From Rhytidiadelphus loreus (taxonomy: Eukaryota; Streptophyta; Bryopsida; Hypnales; Hylocomiaceae), in the NCBI GenBank assembly GCA_947034895.1, contig OX344762.1, positions 88,034,981 to 88,098,980 on the forward strand: a stretch of DNA of 64,000 nucleotides. Direction: 5' to 3'. Position numbers and translations under genes: made by a program. Below the pieces are notes generated by a model. The model did not search any database, had not been told where the DNA came from, and saw only the letters and a program-made list of their open reading frames with translations. This document shows positions 25,006 through 35,539 of the stretch, in pieces (the stretch's first letter is position 1; the number at the start of each line of letters is the position of its first letter).

Positions 25006-26399
25006 GCTATTGCTATATTACAAAGGTAAACATATTCATTCCTACCCCTTTAAGAATCCCTCCTTCATGTACCATTGGTGTACATTTGTTTTCAAGAATG
25101 TATTCCATTGGTACATGAGGACGATAGTGGGTGTATGGGTAGAAATGGATATGTGTACCATAATGTCTCATTTGTGATTGTCATAGAAGTAATGACTCGT
25201 CCTTTAATTAAATCTTCTTTCATGCCCATTTTTTGTATTTCGAAAATGGGGCTGGGTATTTATAGAATTCATTTAATATTATGTGTCCTATCAATTTTTG
25301 CATTATATTTGAAGATTAATCTTAGATATACTAAATATAGGAACATCCCTTCACCCAAGACTTTCTGATGGTAGCAATTGCAAGGGCACTTCTAAAGGTC
25401 TAGTACCTGCAAGAACTCAATTGTCATTAGAAAAAGGAATTAGAAGGGAAAAAGTAAAAAATAAAAGTATCGATATTGACACAATGTCACAAATGCTAAA
25501 ACATTATACTTCAAGGTCTGATAGTCCCTCCTTGAAATTTAATATCTTTTATCACTACAAAAATTATTTGGACAAGAGCTTTTTAATAATATTAAGGTCA
25601 CTCCCATGGGACTATTGGTTTAGGAGATCCCAACATATGTCACAAACAAACAACTGTTTATTTTAATAGTGTAGAATATGACCCTTCATTAGGCTTTGAA
25701 AATAAATTCATTTTCATAAAGGATGTGATCAAGTGTGGAGTTTTTTTAGCATGGTCCAAATGAATTCCCATTGCCTTGGTTAGCATTGTCAACTTTATCC
25801 AACTTATTTGTCAAGCAATAAAAAAGGAATGTCAAGCAACAAGGAAGGCACTTCACCATTCCATCCGATGGCAGATTACAAAAGGTAAAGGGTTTTTAGG
25901 GCTAGGGCAAGGGTTTTTTTAGGCATTTAAATGCCTAAACTCACCAAAAATAGTTGGGGAGCATCACACCTATAAGAAAATTTATAAAAAAATTGAATGA
26001 TGAGGCCAAGTTGTTCCAATTTTTAGAAAAAAATTGGATGAAATTGTGAGTTTAAAATGAAACTCATCCAAATATGTGAATGGAAAGATAGTTCTATCCA
26101 AAATATAGATGAATACTAAAATATTTGACTATATCATTTTCTTGTATGCTACCACTTCAGCATCTTCCAAAACCCAAAACTAACCTTAGGCTAGGGTTTA
26201 GGGTTTTAGGGCTCCACACCCCTCCTATAATCAATCACCTGCACTGATATCGCCATATTTTCTCAAGAGCTTCTATCACTCTCCATTATCACTCACTGTA
26301 GCACTAAACAAAGGCAATACAAAAACCATCCCAACTTCATACCTAGACTACTCTTGTTAGCTACAGATAAGTGCTTCTCCGTGTCATAGAGTCTACTAC

Positions 26400-27165
26400 T
26401 GACAAGAAAGATACAAAGGATACCACTCATACGATCTGTATCTATGTGACAAAACTAGAAAACTATCCCTAAATTCGTGTTTCATGGCATCAGGGGAACA
26501 CAACAATGAGCATTGTACATGGTGCACCGAAAAGTTTAATTCAAATCACATTGCCGTGGGTTGTACTTGGATAGTAGAGCAATTCTAAGTACCGCACATT
26601 GATTGACCCCAAGAACTAAGCTTCCTGCCAGCTTCTTCCTGCCAGCTTCTTCACTAAAATGTATACAAGTGAACCCTACTGTCTCTGATGAATCGCTTAT
26701 TCACAATGGTAGTCAATTCAATAATACTCTTCTCCAATTCATTTCAAGCCTGTTTGAAAGCAGATGCATGTTGTGCAAGATAATCTTCCAAGGAGATACC
26801 CTCGTGGCCCAGCAGCTGCTCCAAATCCGGATACACTTTGCTAATTGCTAAGCAAACTCTCCTGCGTCTCAAAGTCCAGCATCACTAGTCCCGTTGCAAA
26901 CTCCTCCGTTGCACTTCCACCCCCATCTTCTTCACTGCCATCTCCACATGCTCTTCCGGCGTCAAGTTCACATGCCGCACCTTGAAGATTACCCAAAGCA
27001 CACGTCAAAAACCGCCAATTGAACTCAAAACATCGTAAGGAACGCCAACAAGAAAACTAAAACACCGCAATCCTTAGTAGGGCTGAGGCGCCAGTATATG
27101 TAAGCTTCTATCCGCAAAGAACACTTTTCAAAACATGTATCATCTGCCATGGCGACAATGCCATG
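26400..27165 (-). repeat. Segmental duplication unit, copy B, 3' part
   Basis: It is collinear with about 48510-49090 of copy A: 3' flank (TGTTTCATGGCATCAGGGGAACACA), exon 3 and the start of intron 2 (AACACCGCAATCCTT). The match stops at the copia insertion (27166) and continues beyond it at 45456. The short tandem CTTCCTGCCAGCTT near 26625-26650 is specific to this copy. Confidence 0.75.
27161..27165. repeat. 5-bp target-site duplication of the copia element (left)
   Basis: CCATG at 27161-27165 is repeated at 45451-45455, immediately outside the two LTRs. A 5-bp duplication is standard for Ty1/copia integrases. Confidence 0.85.
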
Positions 27166-27337
27166 TGTTGACACAAGCATTGAGTTACAGACTCAAGGGA
27201 TCGATTAACATAATCAGATGGAATTACAAACGGGGGGCCGAAGTATTTGTACAGGTGCTTAACCCTAATGGAATGTAAAGGTACCAAATGAAGGTACAGT
27301 AATGGATGAAAACCTAGATTCTACGATTGTAACAACA
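27166..27337 (-). repeat. Copia 3' LTR (172 bp)
   Basis: Near-identical to 45280-45450. Next to it at 27338-27346, read on the minus strand, is the polypurine tract GCGAGGGGG, which primes plus-strand synthesis. At 172 bp the LTR is short for copia. About 98% identity between LTRs means the insertion is fairly recent. Confidence 0.92.
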
Positions 27338-27846
27338 CCCCCTCGCAATCGTGAGATTGGAGTTTTCTTCTAATCTGACAAGGTTTTCTCTAATCTGTCT
27401 GTACAATTACGTAACAATGGCACACGTCGTAGGCGATCGAATTCACAGAATTCGAGAGTTGATGTGCAGAATCTCGATTTTGGGTTTTGCGGGAGTACTC
27501 TTCTGGTTGAGTGTTGCATTTTTGGCGCGTGTGTTGGAAGCGTTTTGTGAGGTGTTGGATCGCTGGAGAGTAGATCAGGGGGACGAGCCTGGTGATCGTG
27601 ACATCGCGGATCGGTGTGTCGGGCTGGGGCGCTGCAATTGTGAAGAACTGGTGGGCTTGAGGGCTTAGGATGAGAGGGAGAGCATTTCTTCGATGGGGAG
27701 CGCTGGTGGTGCGTCTGGGAGAAGATCGGCGTCGGGGAAACAACGGTACTACGCGGGGAGATGGGGGAGACGTCCTGGTCTCTATTTCTCCTGGAGTGAC
27801 TGTGAGAAGGAGGTAATTGGTTTTTCAGAAGCGGAACACAAGAAAT
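27338..27846 (-). other. Copia 3' untranslated region
   Basis: About 500 bp between the RNase H stop codon and the polypurine tract. It is GC-richer than the surroundings. The plus-strand frames here (27351-27668, 27693-27896) run antisense to the element and have no domain, so I do not call them genes. Confidence 0.6.
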
Positions 27847-28743
27847 TTACTTCACTGGAGGCTGCGGAAGATTACCTATTTCAATTAGGGCAATAGTTGT
27901 GCTGATGAGCTTTGTTGTAGAAGGGGCTTGAGTGAGATGTCCGAGGCTTCGTAGGCCCAGGGTCTGTCGATGTTGAACAAACTTGATCCGGCCTAAGGGC
28001 TTTGTAAGTGCATCCGCGGTTTGATCTGCGGTGGGAATATATTCCAATTTGATTTCACCGTCCAGAACTCTCTCTCGCACAAAGTGATAGTGAATTTCGA
28101 TATGTTTGGATCTGGCATGGAATACTGGGTTGTGAGCAAGTTTTATCGCTCCTTGGTTGTCGCAATGTATGGTGATGTAGGGATCAGTGGGAGTTGCAGA
28201 TATGTTTGTTGAGCAGGGCGGTTGCAGTTCACGAAGAAGACAACTGAGCCAAATGGCCTCTTGTGCAACGTCACTGAAGGCCCTGTATTCGGATTCCGTG
28301 GACGAATGTGAAACGGTGAGTTGCTTCTTGGATTGCCAGGTGATTGGAGAACCTGCAAGCTTGAAGATATATGCCCCCATTGAGCGTCTCGTATTAAGAC
28401 AAGAGCCCCAATCCGCGTCCGTGTATCCAGAAATTTTAATTGGTGAGTCCGCCAGATAGTGAATTCCAAGGTCCAGTGTTCCTTACAGGTACCGTAACAG
28501 ATGTTTTGCTGCTTCGAGATGTCCTTGTTGAGGTGCCGACATGTAGCAGCTGAGTCGGCTGACGGAGTAGGCTATGTCGGGCCTGGTAATGGTGAGAAAT
28601 ATAAGTTTGCCAATGAGCCTTCCATAATAATTTGTGTCGATGGAGTGAGATTCCATGTTCTTGGTGAGAATCTATCCTTCGGGCAAGGGTGTTGTCGCTG
28701 GTTTGCAGTCTTGCATACCAAATTCATTAAGTATTGATTTTGT
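27847..28743 (-). pseudogene. Copia RNase H domain and end of reverse transcriptase
   Basis: The open frame 27847-28380 contains the copia RNase H signature: TWQSKKQLTVSHSSTESEYR, then HCDNQGAIKL, the conserved HIEIHYHFVRE and the tail TADQTADALTKPL. Upstream to 28743, in the same sense, are recognisable pieces of the RT thumb and connection (CKPATTPLP, RPDIAYSVSRLS) interrupted by stops. RNase H would remove the RNA strand of the RNA-DNA hybrid. The sequence ends abruptly at the CACTA-like insertion at 28744 and resumes at 32323. Confidence 0.9.
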
Positions 28744-28959
28744 CATTAGTAGAAAATTGTGTCCAAATCAACAGAAAATCATCAAAAACTTATTGATTTG
28801 AATACTGCATTGACCGTTTTTACATTTTTTTGTTGATTTGAGCCCAAGCTAACACAATGGTTAACAAATTTTTGTTGATTTGAGCACAAGTTAACAAAAT
28901 GGTTTAACAAATTTTTGTTCATGTGAATAGTGCAACAACCAAATCAACATGTTTTTGTT

Positions 28960-29460
28960 CAATGTTTTAGGGTTGTGTTGGGGTTGTTTTAGGGTTGTTT
29001 TGAGGTTGTTTTAAGGTTGTTTTGAGGTTGTTTTGGGGGTTGTTTTGAGGTTGTTTTGGGGTTGTTTTGGGGTTGTTTTGGGGTTGTTTTGAGGTTGTTT
29101 TGGGGTTGTTTTGGGGGTTGTTTTGGAGTTGTTTTGGAGTTGTTTGAGGGTTGTTTGAGGGTTGTTTGAGGGTTGTTTGAGGGTTGTTTGGAGGTTGTTT
29201 GGGGGGTTATTTGGGGGTTGTTTTGGGGTTGTTTTGGGGTTGTTTGGGGGGGTGTTTTGGGGTTGTTTGGGAGTTGTTTTGGGGTTGTTTTGGAGTTGTT
29301 TTGGGGTTGTTTGGGAGTTGTTTGGGAGTTGTTTGGAGGTTGTTTTGGAGGTTGTTTGAGGGTTGTTTGGGGGGTTGTTTTGGGGTTGTTTGAGATTGAT
29401 TTGGGGGTTGTTTGGGGGGGTGATTTGGAGGTTGTTTTGAGGAGGTGTGGGGAGGGGGGA
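28960..29460 (+). repeat. Minisatellite GGTTGTTTTGGG inside the CACTA-like element
   Basis: About 45 units of 10-12 bp of the form TTGTTTT(G)GGG(G), with runs GAGGTTGTTT and GGGGTTGTTT. It is continuously open on both strands only because of its composition, giving Asn/Pro/Thr/Lys/Gln on one strand and Gly/Val/Leu/Phe on the other. The G-run spacing could form G-quadruplexes on the plus strand. Confidence 0.85.
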
Positions 29461-31525
29461 GGATTTGGATTTTTTGAGGTTGTTTTTGGAGTTGTTTGTG
29501 GAATATTTGTGGAATGTTTTTGAAATCTTTAAGAATTTTTCAAAAATTATGAATTTAGAGTTCAAATCGTATTTTATTTTCAATTATATTTTGAATTTGA
29601 TTGAAGTTCTAATTAAATTCATAATGTAATTCAACTTTGGTTGTATCAAGGTTTTTAACATATGAAAGGCCCATAATTGCTTCTAAATATTAGTCTTCAA
29701 AGAAGGCTTAAATCTTCATTTATATTTATTTTTTCAATAGATTTAACTAAATGATCTAATTTATATTTATTTTGACCTATTTTCCATCTTGAAATTGTAA
29801 AATAAAAAACTTCACCAATTGCAACATTCAAGATGCTTGGATTTTAAAAAAATAATGTTTCATTCATACCAAATGATTATATTTCATTTTTCCAAAATTT
29901 TATTTGAAAAAATTAGATACATATCAATTCTACAATTTGTAATTTTCCATCATATGCTAAAAAAATATGTTAAAGAATCTATATTAAAAATTACAACAAA
30001 AAATATTTTATATTCATGCTTGGAGAAAATAATAAGTGGATATAAATAGAGATTGATTTACAACATTCAATGAAAAGAATTCTAGTAATGAAACTAAAGA
30101 TTTCCAAACCTAATGGTTGTAATGTACTAATGTACATGTTGTAGTCAAAAATTTGCATCCTATTTTTGAAATTTAAAAAATATATATTTGAAATTGCATT
30201 CAATAAAGAAACTTAAAATTTACTATACAGTGCAATTTCTACTTTAAATTGGAAATTGAAATTCTTCATGAGTTTCACCTCCCTAATCTATATAGAACAA
30301 TCCAAAAATTCTCACAAGATTAATATTTTAGAAACTAATTTGAAATTCCTATTTATTTGAAAAATACATTCAAATCTACTTGGCTAACATGCATACATAT
30401 CTAGAAAATCTATACATCATACAATAACTTTCTCATGATGTAATCAAAAGTTATAAAAATTGTGAGTCCTTCAAACTATCCCTTCACCACATGTTGTGTA
30501 AAATTTTAAAGGAATAAAAAGGGAATTCATTTCCTAAATACATGAATAAAAACACTAGAAATATTGTCAAAAAATTCTACTTTGTTCTTTAGAGGTTTAA
30601 ATTTTAATTTTAATTTTTCTGACCCCTAAAGGACCATTGTCCCCTCGGTGGACAAAATGGATTTTGGGCAAGTTTGTATGATCTTAATTTTTAGTTAAAC
30701 TTTTTGAAACCTCCTCATAAGATAGAAAAACTTATTAGCTTCGTGGTAATATAGATTTTATTTCAGTTGGTGCTTGGGAGCAAAAGTTATGGCATCTTAA
30801 CCATAAATTTCACGTCACTAGGCAGAATAAGAAATGTACAGAAATTTGAAATTAATTTTTTAATTTTTTCCTTCTTGAAAATCATATTTTTGTCTACATT
30901 TGAAGCTTTTATTCATTCCATTTGATTAGTACTATGAAAGTTAAAAACAATTTTGTTTTTCGGGCAATTTGAACATCTTCTTGAAAAAATAACTTATTGG
31001 ATGCAATTTTGGATGCAATTCTCACAATTTTTCAAAAAATAATGTTTAACAACTTTAAGTTTCCTATTTAGAACAATCTCACCGTTGACATTATTGTATT
31101 TCAATTCCATTTTAGAGCTATTAACGCTTTAGTTTTTATTTCAATCTTGAACTTGCTTCTACTTAATAATTTTAAAAAAAATGAAAATCAAGCGTGTTTT
31201 TAAAAAAACAAAATTTAATTCTAAACTTTCAACACAATTCTTGAACACAAAATTTTTTAAATATTTAAATTCTAGATGAGCAATTTCCAAATTCTAATTT
31301 AGAGCTATTCAAATTGTATGTTCTACATTACAAAAAACTTGAATAGGAATTGTGTCCAAACCACCTCCTAGTAAAATGTTTGCCAAATAATTAAAATATC
31401 TTTAATTGAATTGAAGTTTTTAACACTAAAATTTCATGTGGAAAATTTTTAAACCACCAAGTTTGACATTGTATAAGCAATAGAAATATTTTCTATTAAC
31501 TACTTAACTCACAATTCAGTCTTTT

Positions 31526-31888
31526 TTCAATTCAGCAGACTTTGGAGGCTGTTTTTGCATAGTACAGTCTTTTTTTTCAAAAAACTTCAAACTAGTAAAA
31601 GTTGGAAGATCAAGTAAACTTTCATCTCCAAAAATACGTTTGTGATTTTGAGTCTTCAATAAAAAGTTATGGGCAAAATTCAGAGAGAGTGTTTGTAAAT
31701 ATCAAAAAATAATTTCATTCCAAACCCTCTCTGAATTTTGCTCATAACTTTTTACTGAAAACTCAAAATCACAAACGGATTTTTGGAGATGAAAGTTTAA
31801 TTGATCTTACAAATTTTACTAGTTTGAAGTTTTTTGAAAAAAGGTACTATACTATGAGAAATTAGCCTCCAAAGTCTGCTGAATTGAA
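31526..31888. mobile_element. Foldback MITE nested in CACTA-like copy 1
   Basis: Almost the whole 363 bp folds on itself. The left arm starts TTCAATTCAGCAGACTTTGG and the right arm is its inverse, ending CAAAGTCTGCTGAATTGA. Mid-arm landmarks are CAAACTAGTAAAA and ATAACTTTTTA. Because it is also in copy 2 (41994-42356), it was inserted before the 3.6 kb element multiplied. Related foldbacks with the AGTCAGCAGACTTT end are at 33193-33550 and 33718-34075. Confidence 0.8.
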
Positions 31889-31960
31889 CCAAAAATGACC
31901 AAAATTTGAAAACCGAAATAAATAACTTTTTTTTCCCATTATGGTCATGTAATTTTCCAC

Positions 31961-32023
31961 ATGGTGCAATGGATAAGACCTTGCACCCCTAGCCAAGGGG
32001 TGCAAGGTTCAAACCCCATTGCA
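31961..32023 (+). other. tRNA-like module near the CACTA-like terminus, copy 1
   Basis: GGTGCAATG at the start pairs with CATTGCACC at the end (9 bp). In between is a long inner stem TTGCACCCC...GGGGTGCAA and a B-box-like GGTTCAAACCC. The overall length (63 nt) and T-arm match tRNA-derived sequence, but the D-arm and anticodon arm are not canonical, so it is not a functional tRNA by inspection. It could be a SINE-head relic or a Pol III promoter. Confidence 0.55.
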
Positions 32024-32316
32024 CCCCGCCCGCGTGGGGTGCCACCTAGGCGCTGCCCGCGTGGCGGTGCCACGGGGCACTCGCAGGGCAGTTTTAAATT
32101 TTTTTTTTTTCAAAATTAACAAATTTTTGTTGAAAATTATGTACAAATCAACAAGTTTTAGTTGCAATTTTTGTCCAAATCAACAAGTTTTAGCTAGAAT
32201 TTTGTCCAAATCAACAAAAACTTGTTGATTTTTGTCCAAATCAACAGGTCCAAATCAACACAAACTATTTTGTCCGAATCAACACTTTTTTGTGAAGTTG
32301 GACGCTGAATTTTCTA

Positions 32317-32658
32317 CTAGTGTGTATAGTCCCGTTGATGAAGAAGGATGCCAAGCGCTGTTGTTTCAAATGTGATGCCAAGATAACGTTTGATATGTCC
32401 CAAATCTGTCATATCATATTCTGTGCGTAGAAATTGCTTGAGCCATTGGATGAGCTTGTTAGAGGAGCCAGTGATGAATAGGTCATCCACATATAGCATT
32501 AGGATGAGTGTTTCCCCCTCGGAATGCATATGATACATGTTTGCATTGGATTTGCTACGGTGGAGACCAATACTGCGGAGAGAGGTGTCGATTTTTTCGT
32601 ACCAAGCACGAGGGCTTTGCTTGAGTCCATACAATGATTTGTGTAGACGGCAAACCAT
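32317..32658 (-). pseudogene. Copia reverse transcriptase, C-terminal half
   Basis: The frame contains SLYGLKQSPRAWYEKI and the catalytic LMLYVDDLFITG, the YVDD box characteristic of copia RT, followed by the LGHIKRYLGI motif. It ends at the TGT target duplication of CACTA-like copy 1. Its N-terminal side joins the 1.68 kb element at 32697. The strand order and spacing with 34349-34711 show that one RT domain was cut into three pieces by two insertions. Confidence 0.92.
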
Positions 32659-33022
32659 GTTTTCGTACTCATTCTTGCGAAAACCGGGGGGTTGACGTCA
32701 ACAGTAGAAAAAAACAGTGACCAAATTAACAAAACTCAACACAAAAGTGTTGATTTTTTTTGTTGATTTGGACGTGTTGATTTGAACACAAAAGTGTTGA
32801 TTTTTTAACAAAAAAGTGTTGAATCTTAACAAAAAAGTGTTCATTTTCTAACAAAAAAGTGTTGATTTTTTTGTTAATTTGGACATTTTTTTTGAAATAT
32901 TTTTTTAAAAATTCATAAAATATATTTTTTGACATCTAGGGTAGTGCCACATGGCCGGCAATCCAACTACCACGTGGCAACCTAGCCAATTGCCACATGA
33001 CAATGGCTACCATGGAAATGAA

Positions 33023-33085
33023 GCCACCAGGGTTTGAACCCGGGACCTCAGGGTTAGAGGCCAAGGCTTTTGCCAAGGCACCAAC
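33023..33085 (-). other. tRNA-like module in the 1.68 kb element
   Basis: Read on the minus strand it begins GGTTGGTGCCTTGGC and has CCCGGGTTCAAACCCTGG, a good T-arm and B box. A stem-loop with CTCTAACCC is in the middle. It occupies a position comparable to the module in the 3.6 kb elements (about 300 bp from one terminus), although the sequences differ. Confidence 0.5.
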
Positions 33086-33192
33086 CTTTCAAGTTGTTTG
33101 ATTACTTAGGGAATAGAAATCCATTTAGATAGTTTTTTCGAATTTTTTTCAGGAGTTGTTGGAGGATGAGCTCCGAAGTCAATTCTTTTTTA

Positions 33193-33550
33193 AAGTCAGC
33201 AGACTTTAGGAGCAATTCAGACCCAGTAAAAGACATTTTTTGGAAAAACTTCAGATTAGGAAACGTTGACAAATTCAGTTATCTTTCACCTCCAACAATT
33301 GTTTTGAGATTTGGACCTACCAATAAAAAGTTATGAACAAAAATCAGAGAGGGATGAAAATGAATATTTATTTTTAAAATTTTTAAACTCCCTCTCTGAT
33401 TTTCGTCCATAACTTTTTATTGGTAGGTCCGAATCTCAAAAAACTTGTTGGAGGCAAAAGATAACTTAATTTTTTAACTTTTTTAAGTTCAAAGTTTTTC
33501 CAAAAAAGTTCTTTTACTGGGTCTGAATCGCCTTTTAAGTCTGCTGACTT
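33193..33550. mobile_element. Foldback MITE A in the 1.68 kb element
   Basis: The ends are AAGTCAGCAGACTTTA and AAGTCTGCTGACTT. The arms extend through CAGACCCAGTAAAAGA / TCTTTTACTGGGTCTGAA and CCAATAAAAAGTTAT / ATAACTTTTTATTGG. It is nearly fully palindromic. Confidence 0.8.
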
Positions 33551-33717
33551 TTTAGAAAATCGATTTGTGATGACTTAATTTAAAAAAAAATCTACATTGT
33601 AAAATTAAGACTCCAAAGGCTTCTAAAGAAAAAAAAGATTTAAAATATACTTATATTTGAATTTGGAGTTGAGGTATATAATTATATTTACTTTATTCTT
33701 TAATGTTTTTCCCATTA

Positions 33718-34075
33718 AAAGTCAGTAGACTTTGGTGGCAATTTTGTCCTAGAAGATAAACTTTTCAAAACATCCTTTGAACTAATGAAAGTTTTAAGAT
33801 GAAAACATCTTTCACCTCCAACAATCCGTTTAAGATTTAAATCTTTAAATTAAAAGTTATGGACAAAAATCAGAGAAGGTGTTTCAAAATATAAAAAAGA
33901 ATTTCCATTTTTACCCCTCTCTGATTTTTGTTCATAACTTTTTATTAGAAGATCTAAATCTCAAAAAAAAAATTGGAGGTGAAAGATATATCAATTTTAC
34001 AACTTTCATTAGTCCAAAGTTTCTTGAAAAAAATAATTTTCAAGGTGAAAATTGCCCCTAAAGTCTGCTGACTTT
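33718..34075. mobile_element. Foldback MITE B in the 1.68 kb element
   Basis: The ends are AAAGTCAGTAGACTTTGG and CTAAAGTCTGCTGACTTT, with a long inverted interior (ATCAGAGAAGGTG / CCTCTCTGATTTT). It is the same family as MITE A, 170 bp away, and in a head-to-tail series with it. Confidence 0.78.
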
Positions 34076-34348
34076 AATAAACACCGAATTGTGTACTTAT
34101 TTTGTTCTTAAATCTACATTGTATATTGAAGATTCTTAAAGATTTTTGAAGATTTCTAAGATTTCTAAAAATTTCAAAAGATTCTAAAAGATTCCAAAAG
34201 ATTCCCCAAAAATTAACAAAATTTTGTTGATGTGGTAATTGCACTATCCAAATCAACAAATTTTTTTGTTAATTAGGGCACAGTTAACAAAAATTTGTGA
34301 AAGTGGACGTTGTAGTACCCAAATTAACAAAAAATTGTTAATGTTTTG

Positions 34349-34711
34349 TTAATTTGGGCACTGTTTTTCTAGTAGTGGACACATGAATACTGTTTCCTTG
34401 AGTTGTCCGTGCAAGAAGGCTGTGCGGATGTCCATATGGTGGATGGTCCACCGTTGAGTTGCGGCAAGGGCGACAGCTGTGCGGATTGTGGCCCATTTTA
34501 TAATAGGTGCGAATGTTTCTTCGAAATCGATGCCGTGCTTTTGTTCAAATCCTCGTGCAACAAGTCGGGCCTTTTTGACAAGGGGGGCTCCATTGATGCC
34601 AGGTTTAAGTTTGAAAATCCATTTACAGGAAATGGCCTTTTTATCTGATGGTAAAGGTTCTAAACTCCAAGTTTTGTTTTTCCAAATTGAATTCATCTCC
34701 TCCTGCATCAC
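34349..34711 (-). pseudogene. Copia reverse transcriptase, N-terminal part
   Basis: It contains the RT_2 opening EEMNSIWKNKTWSLEPLP, then ISCKWIFKLKP, KARLVARGFEQKHGIDFEET and the first catalytic region MDIRTAFLHG. These are the standard copia RT motifs in order. It is cut at the GAC target duplication of the 1.68 kb element. Confidence 0.93.
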
Positions 34712-35539
34712 AAGTCGCTAGCCAGGGTTAGTTTTGGCCTGGTTGAAGGTGATTTGATCGTGATCATCGGTTGTTGGGGTAGCCAGGGTTGTCGGTGTAG
34801 GGCGAGGGCGAGTTCTGATTAGACAGAGGTCGAAATCTTCCAAGGAGAGACAAAGCTCATAGCCGGCGAGACGGATGCTGGAACGACGGGAACGATCGGA
34901 GCGGCGTGGCTCAGGCGGAAGATCTTCCCCGATTGCCTACTTATCCACCGTGGAAGAGGGCGGAAGAGGACCTGCGTCTTGGTGAGTAGGATCTGGTCTG
35001 GGATTTGAGTCGTTGTCCTGTTGTTGTGTTTTGGACATGGACGGGGTCTCTGGATCATGTACAGGAGGTTCTAGAGGGGTGCCGAATTGCAGGATAATGG
35101 GTGCAGGAGTAGGTAGGGCTGATAAAAAAGAAGGGTCTTCTAAGGGCTCTGTAACCTCGGGAGTGGATAATTTGAGAATAGTTTCATCAAACCGGACATC
35201 ATGACTAATGATGATTTTTTTGGTGATAGGATTGTAGCAGCGGTATGCCTTGTTGAATTCATCGTATCCAAGGAAAATGGTTGCAATAGCTTTCGGGTCA
35301 AATTTTTGACGTCATGTGTTTGGAATGTGACAGAAGGCGAGGCAGCCAACTACATGAAGATGTCCTAGGTTAGGTCGAATCCTTGTATATGCCTCCTCAG
35401 GGGTCATCAACTTTAGTGCACGAGTAGGACATCTACTTTGTAAATAATTTACAGTTTTGGCAACTTCATTCCAAAGAGTCTTTAGAATTTGGGTGCTCGA
35501 AACAACACTTCGTATTCCTTCTAATAGAGTACGATTTTT
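34712..35539 (-). pseudogene. Copia integrase C-terminal and linker region
   Basis: Read in short frames broken by stops: KNRTLLEG after the integrase core, the conserved GCLAFCHIPN and IFLGYDEFNKAYR of the integrase C-terminal region, then a Pro/Ser/Thr-rich linker (for example PPEPRRSDR, which resembles the RRSxR motif before copia RT). At least four stops are present. Confidence 0.8.

Larger units (their letters stand above)
22746..26400. other. AT-rich intergenic DNA with diverged repeats
   Basis: No gene is recognised. The partners of earlier repeats lie at 23640-24400 and 24680-25005. The frames at 25075-25368 and 25421-25666 have no domain. Near 26185-26215 are AGGGTTTAGGGTTTTAGGG and neighbouring CTAGGG stretches that resemble plant telomere-type heptamers, but only two or three units are present. 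Confidence 0.45.
28744..32322 (-). mobile_element. 3.6 kb CACTA-ended non-autonomous element, copy 1
   Basis: The outer ends are CATTAGTAGAAAATTG (one change from CACTAGTAG) and TTTTCTACTAGTG, with 3-bp target duplication TGT at 28741-28743 and 32323-32325. CACTA termini with 3-bp duplications define the CACTA/EnSpm superfamily. Subterminal regions are packed with short repeats (GTCCAAATCAACA, TTGTTGATTTGG), as expected for transposase-binding arrays. It carries a GT-rich minisatellite, a foldback MITE and a tRNA-like module. It has no transposase. It interrupts the copia RT and is nearly identical, inverted, to 41541-45217. Confidence 0.88.
32697..34377. mobile_element. 1.68 kb CACTA-ended element inside the RT gene
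   Basis: The right end, read inward, is CACTACTAGAAAAACAGTG. The left end is a diverged version (AGTAGAAAAAAACAGTG). The target duplication is GAC at 32694-32696 and 34378-34380. Removing the element and one GAC restores the RT frame exactly across the conserved QPPGF region. The subterminal zones share AACAAAAAAGTGTTGATT motifs with the 3.6 kb elements. It contains two foldback MITEs and a tRNA-like module. It has no transposase. Confidence 0.85.

Noticed and set aside
26185..26215. Telomere-like TTTAGGG sequence
   Set aside because: Only two or three imperfect units, too few to be an interstitial telomeric array.
27351..27896. Plus-strand frames in the region next to the copia 3' LTR
   Set aside because: They run antisense to the copia 3' untranslated region, overlap each other and contain no recognisable motif.
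29011..29583. 190-codon minus-strand frame rich in Asn, Pro, Thr and Lys (and the similar 44298-44765 on plus)
   Set aside because: It is the translation of the 10-12 bp minisatellite. It is open on several frames and both strands because of composition.
31961..32023. Functional tRNA gene
   Set aside because: The T-arm is good, but the D-arm and anticodon arm do not fit the cloverleaf, and the module is inside a repeated transposon.
28744..32322. 28744-32322 and 41541-45217 as the terminal inverted repeats of a single large transposon
   Set aside because: Each arm has CACTA-type ends on both sides and its own 3-bp duplication (TGT and TAT), so they are two separate insertions.
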